The notes under the pieces were generated by a model. The model was given only the letters and a program-made list of their open reading frames with translations. It was not told the DNA's origin and did not search any database. 35,969 nt of DNA from an uncultured Bacteroidota bacterium (GTDB lineage Bacteria > Bacteroidota > Bacteroidia > Flavobacteriales > Flavobacteriaceae): the NCBI GenBank assembly GCA_903839195.1, contig CAIMBK010000113.1, positions 1-35,969 of the forward strand, in the 5' to 3' direction. How positions within the stretch are numbered: the first letter of the stretch is position 1; each line of letters opens with the position of its first letter. Positions 1-8,636 of this stretch are shown piece by piece. Both the position numbers and the translations under genes were made by a program.

Positions 1-845
1 GCACTAACTGATTTCCAATTTGTGGCGGTTCCAATTTGATTAGGCGTATAATTTTGTATTGTTGTGCCATTACCTAATTCTCCAAAGTTATTCATTCCCC
101 AGCTCCAAAGTGTTCCATCAGTTTTTATAGCCAATATATGTGTTGAAACAGATATGTTTTTCCAATTGTTTAAAGTTCCTAATTGTGTCGGTATACTTTT
201 ATTAATTGTAGTACCATCTCCAAGTATACCAGTAGTATTATCTCCCCAAACCCATAGTGTCCCATCCGTTTTTATTGCAAAGCAACTAGTGTAGTATGTA
301 GATGCAACTAACCAATTATTTGCAGTACCAATTTGTACAGGAGTATAATTTTCTACAGTAGTACCAATTCCTAGTTGCCCTTTGTTATTGTATCCCCAAC
401 TCCAAAGTGTTCCATCAGTTTTTACAGCAATATTGAAATCGTATCCTGAGGATACAGATTTCCAGTTGGTTGAGTTTCCGATTTGAGTAGGAGTATAGTT
501 ATTTATCGTTGTTCCATTGCCCAGTTGACCTCTAAAATTATCTCCCCAAGTCCAAAGTGTACCATCTGTTTTAATGGCTGCTATATGATAACTACCATTA
601 CTAATAGACTTCCAATTATTTGCTGTACCAATTTGAATTGGAGTTGGTGTACTATATCCATTACCTGTATTTGGGTCGAATAGCCCATTTATTAGTGTAC
701 TATCTCCATTAGACCACAAAGTACCATCAATTCGTATCTTAAAACAATTATAACCATATCCACCCTCATAAATTGAATTCCAACATTGGGCATTTATGTT
801 TAAACTTAGAAACAAAATTGTTATTAATAATAGTAATTTTCTCAT
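1..845 (-). CDS. Secreted RCC1 (regulator of chromosome condensation)-repeat protein, C-terminus cut by window edge
   Basis: Minus-strand frame open from the left edge to ATG at 845: MRKLLLLITILFLSLNINAQC... (signal peptide), followed by repeated 'IKTDGTLWSWGDNxxGQLGNGTTxNxxTPxQIGTxxNWKSVS' units typical of RCC1/ATS1 beta-propeller repeats. Absent from the ORF track because it has no stop inside the window. Confidence 0.9.
   Translation of the reverse strand, partial: MRKLLLLITILFLSLNINAQCWNSIYEGGYGYNCFKIRIDGTLWSNGDSTLINGLFDPNTGNGYSTPTPIQIGTANNWKSISNGSYHIAAIKTDGTLWTWGDNFRGQLGNGTTINNYTPTQIGNSTNWKSVSSGYDFNIAVKTDGTLWSWGYNNKGQLGIGTTVENYTPVQIGTANNWLVASTYYTSCFAIKTDGTLWVWGDNTTGILGDGTTINKSIPTQLGTLNNWKNISVSTHILAIKTDGTLWSWGMNNFGELGNGTTIQNYTPNQIGTATNWKSVS
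100..740 (-). repeat. ~150-bp tandem coding repeats (RCC1 blades)
   Basis: The 'agtgt(t/c/a)cc(a)tc(a/c/t)gtttt(t/a)a' block (encoding KTDGTLW) recurs near 108, 256, 405, 555 and, diverged, 716, a spacing of ~148-161 bp. Confidence 0.85.
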
Positions 846-868
846 AATTTATTTTTTTAAATTCAATT

Positions 869-897
869 CAAATGTAAGTAAATTAATTAAAAACCAA
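869..897 (-). promoter_or_regulatory. Candidate Bacteroidota sigma-ABfr-type promoter for the RCC1-repeat gene
   Basis: On the minus strand TTG (897-895), 18-nt spacer, TACATTTG (876-869), matching the known Bacteroidota TTG...TAnnTTTG consensus, ~24 nt upstream of the ATG. Confidence 0.6.
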
Positions 898-958
898 GTT
901 GTTAAATACGTTTTATAAAAAAATACTGCTTTTAGCCGTCAGCTGTTTGCCACTTCAC

Positions 959-1035
959 AAATCCCAAATCCCAAATCCCAAATCCCAAATCCCAAATCCC
1001 AAATCCTAATTCCCAAATCCCAAATCCCAATTCCT
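959..1035. repeat. Heptameric tandem repeat (AAATCCC)n, about 11 units; minus strand reads (GGGATTT)n
   Basis: Six perfect AAATCCC units at 959-1000, then AAATCCT, AATTCCC, AAATCCC, AAATCCC, AATTCCT. Confidence 0.95.
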
Positions 1036-1094
1036 TTCTTTTATTACAATTCAAAAAAAATCCTATCTTTATCCAAACCAAAAAACCAAAAAAG

Positions 1095-2507
1095 ATGCAA
1101 GACAACAACCAAGACGATTTTAAACGCGAACTCGGATTACTCGACGGAACCATGCTGGTAGTGGGTTCGATGATTGGCTCAGGAATATTTATTGTGAGTT
1201 CGGACATGATTCGGCAAGTGGGTTCTGCGGGTTGGCTCACGCTAATTTGGGTGCTTACGGGATTGATTACCGTAATTGCCGCCGTGAGTTATGGCGAGTT
1301 GAGCGCGATGTTTCCCAAAGCCGGTGGACAATATGTTTACCTGAAAGAGGCCTACGGAAAACTGACTGGGTTTTTGTATGGTTGGAGTTTCTTTGCGGTA
1401 ATTCAAACGGGTACCATTGCGGCTGTTGGCGTGGCTTTTTCTAAGTTTTCGGCCTATTTATATGAGCCTTTGAGCGATGAAAATATTCTGTTTGAAATGC
1501 GGAGTTTTAAGCTAAATGCGGCACAAATCGTATCAATTATTACGATTGTTTTTCTGACGTATCTGAATAGTCGTGGGGTAAAAAACAGTAAGATTCTGCA
1601 AACAGTGCTTACGATTATTAAAATATTATCGCTTCTTGGCTTGATTTTTTTCGGTTTTACTTTGGCAGCAAAAACAGCAATTTGGGATGCCAATTGGGCG
1701 GATGCGTGGTCCACTCGTTCGTTTGTGAAAGACACATGTTCGTGGTTACCCATTAGCGGAACGGCATTAATTACTGGGATTTCGGCGGCCTTTGTGGGAT
1801 CGATATTTTCTAGTGATGCTTGGAATGGCGTGACGTTTATTGCAGGCGAAATAAAAAACCCAAAGCGAAATGTGGGTTTGAGTTTGTTTTTGGGAACCTT
1901 AATCGTAAGTGTGATTTATGTTTTGGCCAATTTGATGTATTTGGCGGTTATTCCGTTGAACGAAATTGCTACCGCCCAATCGGATAGGGTAGCGGTGGTT
2001 GCGTCACAATATATTTTCGGAAATATAGGCACGTTGATTATCGCGGTAATGATTATGATTTCGACTTTTGCTTGTAATAATGGTTTGATTATGGCGGGTG
2101 CTCGGGTGTATTATACGATGGCAAAAGATGGTTTGTTTTTCAAAAAAGCCGCTAATTTAAATTATGCAGGCGTTCCGTCATGGGCGTTGTGGGCGCAATG
2201 TTTTTGGGCTTCTGCCTTGTGCTTGACCGGGAAATATGGCGATTTATTGGATTTTGTTGTTATCATTGTTTTAATATTTTACATCTTGACTATCTACGGA
2301 ATATTCATTCTACGCAAAAAAAGCCCAGATGCCGAAAGACCTTATAAAGCGTTTGGTTATCCTTTTTTACCAGCGTTATATATTCTTGCCGCCAGTGCCA
2401 TTTCGATAGCGTTGTTGGTTACGAAAACCAGCACCTGCGGTTGGGGCGTACTAATCATGTTGACCGGAATTCCGATTTATTATTTTACGAAATCGAAAGG
2501 GGAATAG
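1095..2507 (+). CDS. APC-superfamily amino acid permease
   Basis: Multi-TM protein with N-terminal '[24 protein letters not shown]', the APC-family substrate-binding motif, and '[27 protein letters not shown]'. Confidence 0.9.
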   Translation: MQDNNQDDFKRELGLLDGTMLVVGSMIGSGIFIVSSDMIRQVGSAGWLTLIWVLTGLITVIAAVSYGELSAMFPKAGGQYVYLKEAYGKLTGFLYGWSFFAVIQTGTIAAVGVAFSKFSAYLYEPLSDENILFEMRSFKLNAAQIVSIITIVFLTYLNSRGVKNSKILQTVLTIIKILSLLGLIFFGFTLAAKTAIWDANWADAWSTRSFVKDTCSWLPISGTALITGISAAFVGSIFSSDAWNGVTFIAGEIKNPKRNVGLSLFLGTLIVSVIYVLANLMYLAVIPLNEIATAQSDRVAVVASQYIFGNIGTLIIAVMIMISTFACNNGLIMAGARVYYTMAKDGLFFKKAANLNYAGVPSWALWAQCFWASALCLTGKYGDLLDFVVIIVLIFYILTIYGIFILRKKSPDAERPYKAFGYPFLPALYILAASAISIALLVTKTSTCGWGVLIMLTGIPIYYFTKSKGE

Positions 2508-2523
2508 GAATGCTAGCTAACAG

Positions 2524-2560
2524 AAAAATCCGTTTCAAATTAATGAAACGGATTTTTTTG
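2524..2560 (+). terminator. Intrinsic terminator, possibly bidirectional
   Basis: aaaaatccgtttca-(aattaa)-tgaaacggattttt hairpin followed by a T run, between convergent genes. Confidence 0.8.
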
Positions 2561-2582
2561 TCGAATAATAAGTAAGATGAAA

Positions 2583-3980
2583 TTATAGTATTAATCGAAT
2601 TATTTGGCCCTTTTTGGTAATCATTTCCAACTGAATGGAATCGTTATTTTCTTTGTTGGATAAAATTTTAGAAACGGTTTCTAAATCTATCGCTTGTTGG
2701 TTGTCGATGCTAATGATGATGCCGCCAATTAAATCTTTGGCATATCCATTTAATTTTTCATTATCAATATCCGAAACTTTTACACCAAAGTTGATGTTGA
2801 ATCTTTGTTTATCAGAAGCGGTTATTTCTTGAAGTTGAAGACCCTTAAACTCCGAAATAGAATTTTCATTTTTTATTAATGTAACTGGAACGGTCATGGT
2901 TTTTTCATTTCTAATATAGGTAACTTTCACCACATCGTTTGGTCTTTTAGAATAAATATAACTGGTCAATTCCTCAAAAGTTGCAATTTTTTGATTGTCT
3001 AATTGGATAATAATATCGCCTTTTGCCAATCCCGCTTTTTCTGCCCCGGATTTTTTGTTGACTTTTTTGATATAAAAACCTTCCGTTTGTTTCACGCCCA
3101 ATTCTTTGGAAGCATTGTTGTTTAATTCGCCTCCTTCAACGCCTAAAATACCTCTTTGAACATTTCCAAATTCCATAATATCTTGAATGATTTTTCGAGC
3201 AATATTCGAAGGAACCGCAAAAGAATAACCCACATAGGAGCCTGTCGCAGAAGAAATCATCGTGTTGATTCCGATTAATTCGCCATTGGTATTTACCAAA
3301 GCGCCACCGCTATTTCCTGGATTCACAGCCGCATCAGTTTGAATAAAAGATTGAATGCCATTGGTTCCTAAATTCCGAGCTTTTGCCGAAATAATCCCAG
3401 CGGTTACAGTTGAATTTAAGTTATACGGATTTCCAACAGCCAAAACCCATTGTCCGACTTTTACATTATCCGAATCGGCAAAGGTTGAATAAGGTAATTT
3501 TTCGTCAGCATCTATTTTTAATAAAGCAATATCCATTTTGGAATCGCTTCCAACGAGTTTGGCTTTGTACGCTTTTTTATTGTTTAAGGTAATTTCAATT
3601 TCGGTGGCGTCTTTGATAACATGATTATTGGTAACGATATAACCATCTTCCGAAATAATAACGCCCGAACCGGTTCCAACTTGTTCTTGTTGTTGCTGCC
3701 CTTTAAATCCATAGAAAAATTCCATTATTGGATTAGAAATGGTGGTGTAGGAAACGTTTTTTACGTGGACAACTGTGTGAACGGCTTTGTCGGCTGCCAC
3801 TGTAAAATCAGAATCTTCAGGAACAAAACCGACGTTTTTTCCGTAATTTTCCGGAGCCATTGTTACAATTGATTTTGGTTTCGAAAAGTAGCCGTCGCTA
3901 TCAAAAAGAAGTTTGTAAGCTCCGAGGGTTGTGGCGCCACTCAACAACGACACTAAAAATAAGTTTGAAAATTGTTTCAT
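2583..3980 (-). CDS. Trypsin-like periplasmic serine protease, Do/DegQ/HtrA family with PDZ domains
   Basis: Signal-anchor N-terminus; catalytic motifs TNNHV (His), MDIALLKID (Asp), NPGNSGGALVN (Ser); PDZ-like region 'LGVKQTEGFYIKKVNKKSGAEKAGLAKGDIIIQLDNQKI'. Confidence 0.93.
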   Translation of the reverse strand: MKQFSNLFLVSLLSGATTLGAYKLLFDSDGYFSKPKSIVTMAPENYGKNVGFVPEDSDFTVAADKAVHTVVHVKNVSYTTISNPIMEFFYGFKGQQQQEQVGTGSGVIISEDGYIVTNNHVIKDATEIEITLNNKKAYKAKLVGSDSKMDIALLKIDADEKLPYSTFADSDNVKVGQWVLAVGNPYNLNSTVTAGIISAKARNLGTNGIQSFIQTDAAVNPGNSGGALVNTNGELIGINTMISSATGSYVGYSFAVPSNIARKIIQDIMEFGNVQRGILGVEGGELNNNASKELGVKQTEGFYIKKVNKKSGAEKAGLAKGDIIIQLDNQKIATFEELTSYIYSKRPNDVVKVTYIRNEKTMTVPVTLIKNENSISEFKGLQLQEITASDKQRFNINFGVKVSDIDNEKLNGYAKDLIGGIIISIDNQQAIDLETVSKILSNKENNDSIQLEMITKKGQIIRLIL

Positions 3981-4091
3981 CTTGTTTAAAATTATTTTTT
4001 GAATTATTGTATTGTAAAAATATAAAAAGAAATAAATTCAAAATCATCTTTAACGCACGTTTAACAATGATTAACATTTCATTAATATTCG

Positions 4092-4099
4092 TACTTTTG
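4092..4099 (+). promoter_or_regulatory. Candidate -7 element (TAnnTTTG) for dapF
   Basis: TACTTTTG ~19 bp upstream of the dapF ATG at 4118; a TTAAC element lies ~17 bp further upstream. Confidence 0.45.
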
Positions 4100-4117
4100 T
4101 ATCAATCAATATCAAAA

Positions 4118-4900
4118 ATGGAGCTAACTTTTTATAAATACCAAGGAACTGGAAATGATTTTGTGATGATCGATAATCGACAAGCCACTTTTCCTGTTAC
4201 CAATGTCAAACTTATTGAAAGTTTGTGCGACCGACGTTTTGGTATCGGAGCCGATGGATTGATTTTGCTCGAAAATGACACACAAGCCGATTTCAAAATG
4301 GTTTATTTCAATTCGGATGGCAATCAAAGTACGATGTGTGGCAATGGGGGAAGGTGTATTGTGGCTTTCGCCAAAAAACTTAAAATCATCGACAATCAAG
4401 CTGCATTTAATGCTATCGACGGGTTGCATCACGCTACAATTGCTGCGGACGAAACGGTTTCTTTACAAATGAAAAATGTAGAATCAATCAATGTTACGCC
4501 AAAATATGTTTTCTTAGACACGGGTTCGCCCCATCATGTTGAAATGGTTTCTGATCTTAAAAATTTTGATGTCAAACAGAATGGCGCTGAAATTCGTTAC
4601 AGCACTTTGTATGGAAAATCAGGAAGTAATGTCAATTTTGTGGAGCAAATAAATGAAAATACGTTTGCCATTCGAACCTACGAACGAGGCGTTGAAGACG
4701 AAACGTTGTCGTGTGGAACGGGTGCTACCGCTGTGGCAATTGCGATGAAAAAAATCGGAAAAACCGATTCAAACGACATTAATATCAACGTACAAGGTGG
4801 CAATCTTTCTGTTTCTTTTACGCCAATGGATACTATTTTTACCAATGTTTTTCTTAAAGGACCCGCAAAGTTTATTTTTGAAGGCGTTATTTCAATATAA
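4118..4900 (+). CDS. dapF: Diaminopimelate epimerase
   Basis: Start at MELTFYKYQGTGNDFVMIDN; both catalytic Cys motifs present (STMCGNGGRC and ETLSCGTGATAVA). The ORF-track start at 3860 is an upstream read-through extension. Confidence 0.95.
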   Translation: MELTFYKYQGTGNDFVMIDNRQATFPVTNVKLIESLCDRRFGIGADGLILLENDTQADFKMVYFNSDGNQSTMCGNGGRCIVAFAKKLKIIDNQAAFNAIDGLHHATIAADETVSLQMKNVESINVTPKYVFLDTGSPHHVEMVSDLKNFDVKQNGAEIRYSTLYGKSGSNVNFVEQINENTFAIRTYERGVEDETLSCGTGATAVAIAMKKIGKTDSNDININVQGGNLSVSFTPMDTIFTNVFLKGPAKFIFEGVISI

Positions 4901-4921
4901 ATAAATCACAAAACGATCAAT

Positions 4922-5452
4922 TTGAACACATTAAAAGGCAATACCATTTATCTTCGAGCGCTTGAGCCAAACGATTTGGATTTTGTTTACGAAATGGAAA
5001 ATGACGAATCTATTTGGGAAATTAGCAATACGCAAACGCCTTATAGTCGTTTTTTAATCCGACAATATTTGGAAAATGCCCATCAGGATATTTATGAAGC
5101 CAAACAATTGCGATTGGCAATTTGTAAAAATGACGATTTTTCGGCCATTGGATTGATTGATTTATTCGAATTTGATCCAAAAAATAACCGCGCTGGAATT
5201 GGCATTTTGATAAAAAATAGTGAAAACAGAACACAAGGATTTGGTTCTGAAGCACTTGAATTGCTTATTGATTTTGCTTTTCAACAATTAAATTTGAATC
5301 AATTATATGCAAATATTAATCCTGAAAATAAAGCCAGTTTGCGTCTTTTTGCTAAATTTGGCTTTGATAATATTGGCATAAAAAAACAATGGAATTTAGT
5401 GAATGGTCAGTACAAAGACGAAGCGCTTTTCCAATTAATTAATAAAAAATAA
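4922..5452 (+). CDS. GNAT family N-acetyltransferase (RimJ/RimL type)
   Basis: TTG start; 'IYLRALEPNDLDFVYEMENDESIWEIS' and 'RTQGFGSEALELLIDFAFQQLNLNQLYANINPENKASLRLFAKFGF' are RimJ/L-type GNAT motifs. Confidence 0.88.
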   Translation: MNTLKGNTIYLRALEPNDLDFVYEMENDESIWEISNTQTPYSRFLIRQYLENAHQDIYEAKQLRLAICKNDDFSAIGLIDLFEFDPKNNRAGIGILIKNSENRTQGFGSEALELLIDFAFQQLNLNQLYANINPENKASLRLFAKFGFDNIGIKKQWNLVNGQYKDEALFQLINKK

Positions 5453-5458
5453 AAGAGT

Positions 5459-6511
5459 TTGAAAGTTAAAAAAATTGTAAGCATTGCTTCTGTGGTAGTC
5501 ATTTTGGCGCTTTTGATTTATGGTGTTTATTTGTATCGCGCTATTTTTTCAGAGAATACCACTTTCTCAGAAACCGAATTTTATGTTCACATTCCTTCTG
5601 AATCCAACTATGAAGAAGTTAAAGCAATTATAAGTCCGTTTGTTAAAAACATGGAACATTTTGAAATGATTGCCAACAAAAGGTCGTATCCCGAGAATGT
5701 GAAATCCGGACGCTTTTTGTTCAAAAAAGGCATGAATAGTTTCGATTTGGTTTCGACTTTGCGACAAAATGTGCCGGTTAAATTGGCGTTTAATAATCAA
5801 GAACGTTTGGAAAATTTTGTTGGAAGAGTGGGTTCCCAAATTGAAGCCGATAGTATTTCTTTGCTAAAAACGTTCAAAGATTCAACTTTTTTAAAAGAAA
5901 ATGGATTTACTGAAGATAATGTTATAAGTATTTGCATTCCAAATACATATGAGTTTTATTGGAACACATCGGCATTGAAATTCCGTGATAAAATGATCAA
6001 AGAATATCGTAAATTTTGGAATCCTGCGCGGACTTCTCAAGCGGCAAAATTGGGATTAACGCCAATTCAAGCCACAATTTTAGCGTCCATTGTGCATAAA
6101 GAAACAGTAAAAAAAGATGAACGACCAAGAGTGGCGAGGGTTTATTTGAATCGAATGAATTTGCAAATGCCGCTTCAAGCGGATCCAACCGTTATTTTTG
6201 CTAAGAAAAAACAATTGGCCAATTTTGACACGATTATCAAAAGAGTCTATTTTAATGACCTAAAAATAAATTCGCCATTTAACACGTACGCCAACATTGG
6301 ATTGCCGCCAGGACCAATTGCCATGCCTGATATTACTGCAATTGAGGCCGTTTTGAAACCCGAAAAAAACGACTTTATCTATTTCTGTGCCAGCGTAACC
6401 AAATTTGGGTATCATGAATTTGCTTCCGATTTGAATCAACACGCAGCCAATAGAAAAAAATATGTAGAATGGCTCGAAAAGCAAATCGCTGAAAGCAAAA
6501 TGGCTAAATAA
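5459..6511 (+). CDS. mltG: Endolytic peptidoglycan transglycosylase MltG (YceG-like)
   Basis: N-terminal TM; 'LASIVHKETVKKDERPRVARVYLNRMNLQMPLQADPTVIFA' and 'SPFNTYANIGLPPGPIAMPDITAIEAVLKPEKNDFIYFCA' are the YceG/MltG signatures; TTG start. Confidence 0.95.
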   Translation: MKVKKIVSIASVVVILALLIYGVYLYRAIFSENTTFSETEFYVHIPSESNYEEVKAIISPFVKNMEHFEMIANKRSYPENVKSGRFLFKKGMNSFDLVSTLRQNVPVKLAFNNQERLENFVGRVGSQIEADSISLLKTFKDSTFLKENGFTEDNVISICIPNTYEFYWNTSALKFRDKMIKEYRKFWNPARTSQAAKLGLTPIQATILASIVHKETVKKDERPRVARVYLNRMNLQMPLQADPTVIFAKKKQLANFDTIIKRVYFNDLKINSPFNTYANIGLPPGPIAMPDITAIEAVLKPEKNDFIYFCASVTKFGYHEFASDLNQHAANRKKYVEWLEKQIAESKMAK

Positions 6512-6580
6512 TTCCGGGTAATTTCCCCTCTATAATTACTGATTTTTCTTACAATACTAGCACTTTAACAGCCTAAAAAG

Positions 6581-6608
6581 TTGTTTTAATTAAAATAATG
6601 TATATTTG
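6581..6608 (+). promoter_or_regulatory. Candidate Bacteroidota promoter upstream of the lysozyme-like gene
   Basis: TTG (6581-6583), 17-nt spacer, TATATTTG (6601-6608); implies a ~150-nt 5' leader before the ATG at 6762. Confidence 0.55.
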
Positions 6609-6761
6609 TGGCGTAGAAATTTCTTAACTCTGAAACTTATCTATAAAATAAAGACAATATTTTAAGTGTTTTTGTTTTACTAAGTTTTGTTGTTTTCAAT
6701 ATAAAAAGCAATTTAAATTTCTTTCTATTTTTGAAAACTTCGTTGAGAAGAAAAACAAAAC

Positions 6762-7397
6762 ATGTTAAAAAAAGGAATTTTTTATTCAATTCTGATTCTT
6801 GTTGTGGTGTTTTTAAGTTCCGGCTTTAAACCCTTTAAATCAGAAAACTTCGAATGGTTTCGTGTTGATAATAGTGAAAATAGAACTTATATTTTCCCAT
6901 CAATGAAACAAAATGATTACAAAACTATGAATGTTCCTTTCACCGGGAAATTTTTCATCGGTTACAAAGAAGCAATTGCATTTCGAGAATCACAAGGTAA
7001 ATATCACCGAATCAATTCGTTAGGTTATTTAGGTAAATATCAATTTGGTAAAGAAACCCTAAAAACCATCGGAATTCATGATAGCGCTGCTTTTATCGAA
7101 AGTCCAAAACTTCAAGAAAAAGCGTTTACCGCTTTGCTTTCCAGAAACAAATGGAAACTTAGAAAAGAAATCGAAAGATTTGAAGGAAAAATAATTGGTG
7201 GCGTCCGAATTACCGAATCTGGAATTTTGGCCGCAGCTCATTTAGGAGGCGTTGGATCGGTTAAACGATTTTTGTATAGCAACGGAAAACGGAAATGCAA
7301 AGACGGCTATGGAACTTCGATAAAATGTTATTTCAGGGAATTTGGCGGTTATGAAACGGCTGCCATTGAGCCGCATCGCAATCCGAAAGTTAAATAA
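6762..7397 (+). CDS. Secreted lysozyme/transglycosylase-like protein
   Basis: Signal peptide/anchor MLKKGIFYSILILVVVFLSSGF; 'EAIAFRESQGKYHRINSLGYLGKYQFGKETLKTIG' resembles the ES...GxxGxYQF catalytic region of the lysozyme-like superfamily. Confidence 0.65.
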   Translation: MLKKGIFYSILILVVVFLSSGFKPFKSENFEWFRVDNSENRTYIFPSMKQNDYKTMNVPFTGKFFIGYKEAIAFRESQGKYHRINSLGYLGKYQFGKETLKTIGIHDSAAFIESPKLQEKAFTALLSRNKWKLRKEIERFEGKIIGGVRITESGILAAAHLGGVGSVKRFLYSNGKRKCKDGYGTSIKCYFREFGGYETAAIEPHRNPKVK

Positions 7398-7406
7398 ATA
7401 CTGTTT

Positions 7407-7433
7407 AAAAACCTGTCAACCGGCAGGTTTTTT
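7407..7433 (+). terminator. Intrinsic terminator between convergent genes
   Basis: aaaaacctgtc-aacc-ggcaggttttt hairpin; its T run overlaps the stop codon of the convergent 7432-8154 gene. Confidence 0.75.
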
Positions 7434-8154
7434 ACATTTTATGAATAATGAAAATGGTGGGTCTATTGTGTAAATCCACTTTTGCGTTTTTCCAATCTGA
7501 GGCTCTTTTAGTTTTGATATATTCGGTCGGAAGGGTTATATCAGTGGCAATACAAAGCAAGGTTCCAGGTTGAATCGCTTGCAAAATATCCTCGAGCATT
7601 TTGTTATTTCTAAAAGGAGTTTCAATGAAAATTTGAGATTGATTTTTGTCTTGTGATAATTTCTCTAAATTTTTTAACGCCACTTTCTTTTCTCCTTTAT
7701 CAATTGGAAGATAACCATTAAAAGCAAAACTTTGCCCGTTCATTCCCGATGCCATCATGGCCAATAAGATGGACGAAGGTCCAACGAGTGGAACTACTTG
7801 AATGCCTTTTTCGTGGGCTAATTTCACGATAACCGCACCAGGATCAGCCACTCCAGGGCAACCTGCTTCCGACATTAGGCCAACATTTTTTCCTTCCAAA
7901 CAGGGTTTGATCATTTCGGCGTATTCGGATTTTTCGGTATGTTTATTTAGCGCACTCAATCGTAAAGTAGCTTGAACTTTTTCTGGATGAATACTTTTTA
8001 CAAAGCGTCTGGCCGTTTTTTCGTTTTCTACGATATAATCATCAATGAATTCAATGGTTCTTTTTACAGTTTGTGGTAAAACATCCAAGGGGTCGCTTTC
8101 GCCCAAAGTAGTTGGAATTAAATATAATTTGCCTAAAAACGGAATGGATTTCAT
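7432..8154 (-). CDS. SAM-dependent tetrapyrrole-methylase-fold methyltransferase, RsmI-like
   Basis: 'GKLYLIPTTLGE', 'NVGLMSEAGCPGVADPGAVIVKLAHEKGIQVVPLVGPSSILLAMMASGMNGQSFAFNGYLP', 'IFIETPFRNNKMLEDI' match the RsmI/YraL family; shorter than canonical RsmI. Confidence 0.9.
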   Translation of the reverse strand: MKSIPFLGKLYLIPTTLGESDPLDVLPQTVKRTIEFIDDYIVENEKTARRFVKSIHPEKVQATLRLSALNKHTEKSEYAEMIKPCLEGKNVGLMSEAGCPGVADPGAVIVKLAHEKGIQVVPLVGPSSILLAMMASGMNGQSFAFNGYLPIDKGEKKVALKNLEKLSQDKNQSQIFIETPFRNNKMLEDILQAIQPGTLLCIATDITLPTEYIKTKRASDWKNAKVDLHNRPTIFIIHKM

Positions 8155-8160
8155 AGGGAA

Positions 8161-8634
8161 TTATTTAAAAGAATATTGGGTAATAAGTTGATTTGCGATT
8201 TTGGCACAAGCTTTATCTAAAAGTTCGAAAACGGCATCAAAATCTTTTTCTTCTCCATAATACGGGTCTGGAACAGCTTTGTTTTGATTTGGATAAAGTT
8301 CATTTAGAATTAATTGTACTTTTTTTTGTTGTTCTCCAGTTTCGGCCAAATGCATCACATCTTGATAATTTGATGAATCCATAACATAGATATAATCAAA
8401 ATCTGTAAAATCGGAAATAGTAATTTGTCGACAAATTTGATTGGAAATTGTGATGCCTTTTTTGGAAGCCGCAGCAATCGAACGATAATCCGGTGGGTTC
8501 CCAACGTGCCAGTTTCCTGTGCCAGCGGAATCAACGATAAAATGTTCTTTAGGGAGTTTCGAAGCTAAAATTCCTTCTGCTAATGGTGAACGACAGATAT
8601 TTCCTAGGCAAACCATTACAATTTTAATTGGCAT
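8161..8634 (-). CDS. Low-molecular-weight protein-tyrosine phosphatase
   Basis: N-terminal P-loop VCLGNICRSPLAEG and C-terminal VPDPYYG. Confidence 0.95.
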   Translation of the reverse strand: MPIKIVMVCLGNICRSPLAEGILASKLPKEHFIVDSAGTGNWHVGNPPDYRSIAAASKKGITISNQICRQITISDFTDFDYIYVMDSSNYQDVMHLAETGEQQKKVQLILNELYPNQNKAVPDPYYGEEKDFDAVFELLDKACAKIANQLITQYSFK

Positions 8635-8636
8635 TT

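Noticed and set aside
64-683. Two plus-strand ORFs (64-294, 483-683)
   Set aside because: Antisense to the RCC1-repeat gene, which has a clear signal peptide and repeat pattern on the minus strand.
959-1035. Telomere or chromosome-end sequence
   Set aside because: GGGATTT resembles telomeric repeats, but the array is short, internal and flanked by ordinary genes.
932-1240. Minus-strand ORF with [18 protein letters not shown] repeats
   Set aside because: It is a translation of the heptad DNA repeat plus the antisense of the permease 5' end; no domain or independent coding evidence.
3860-4117. N-terminal 86-residue extension of the dapF ORF
   Set aside because: It overlaps the degQ 5' end antisense, and the conserved DapF N-terminus begins at 4118 behind a promoter-like motif.
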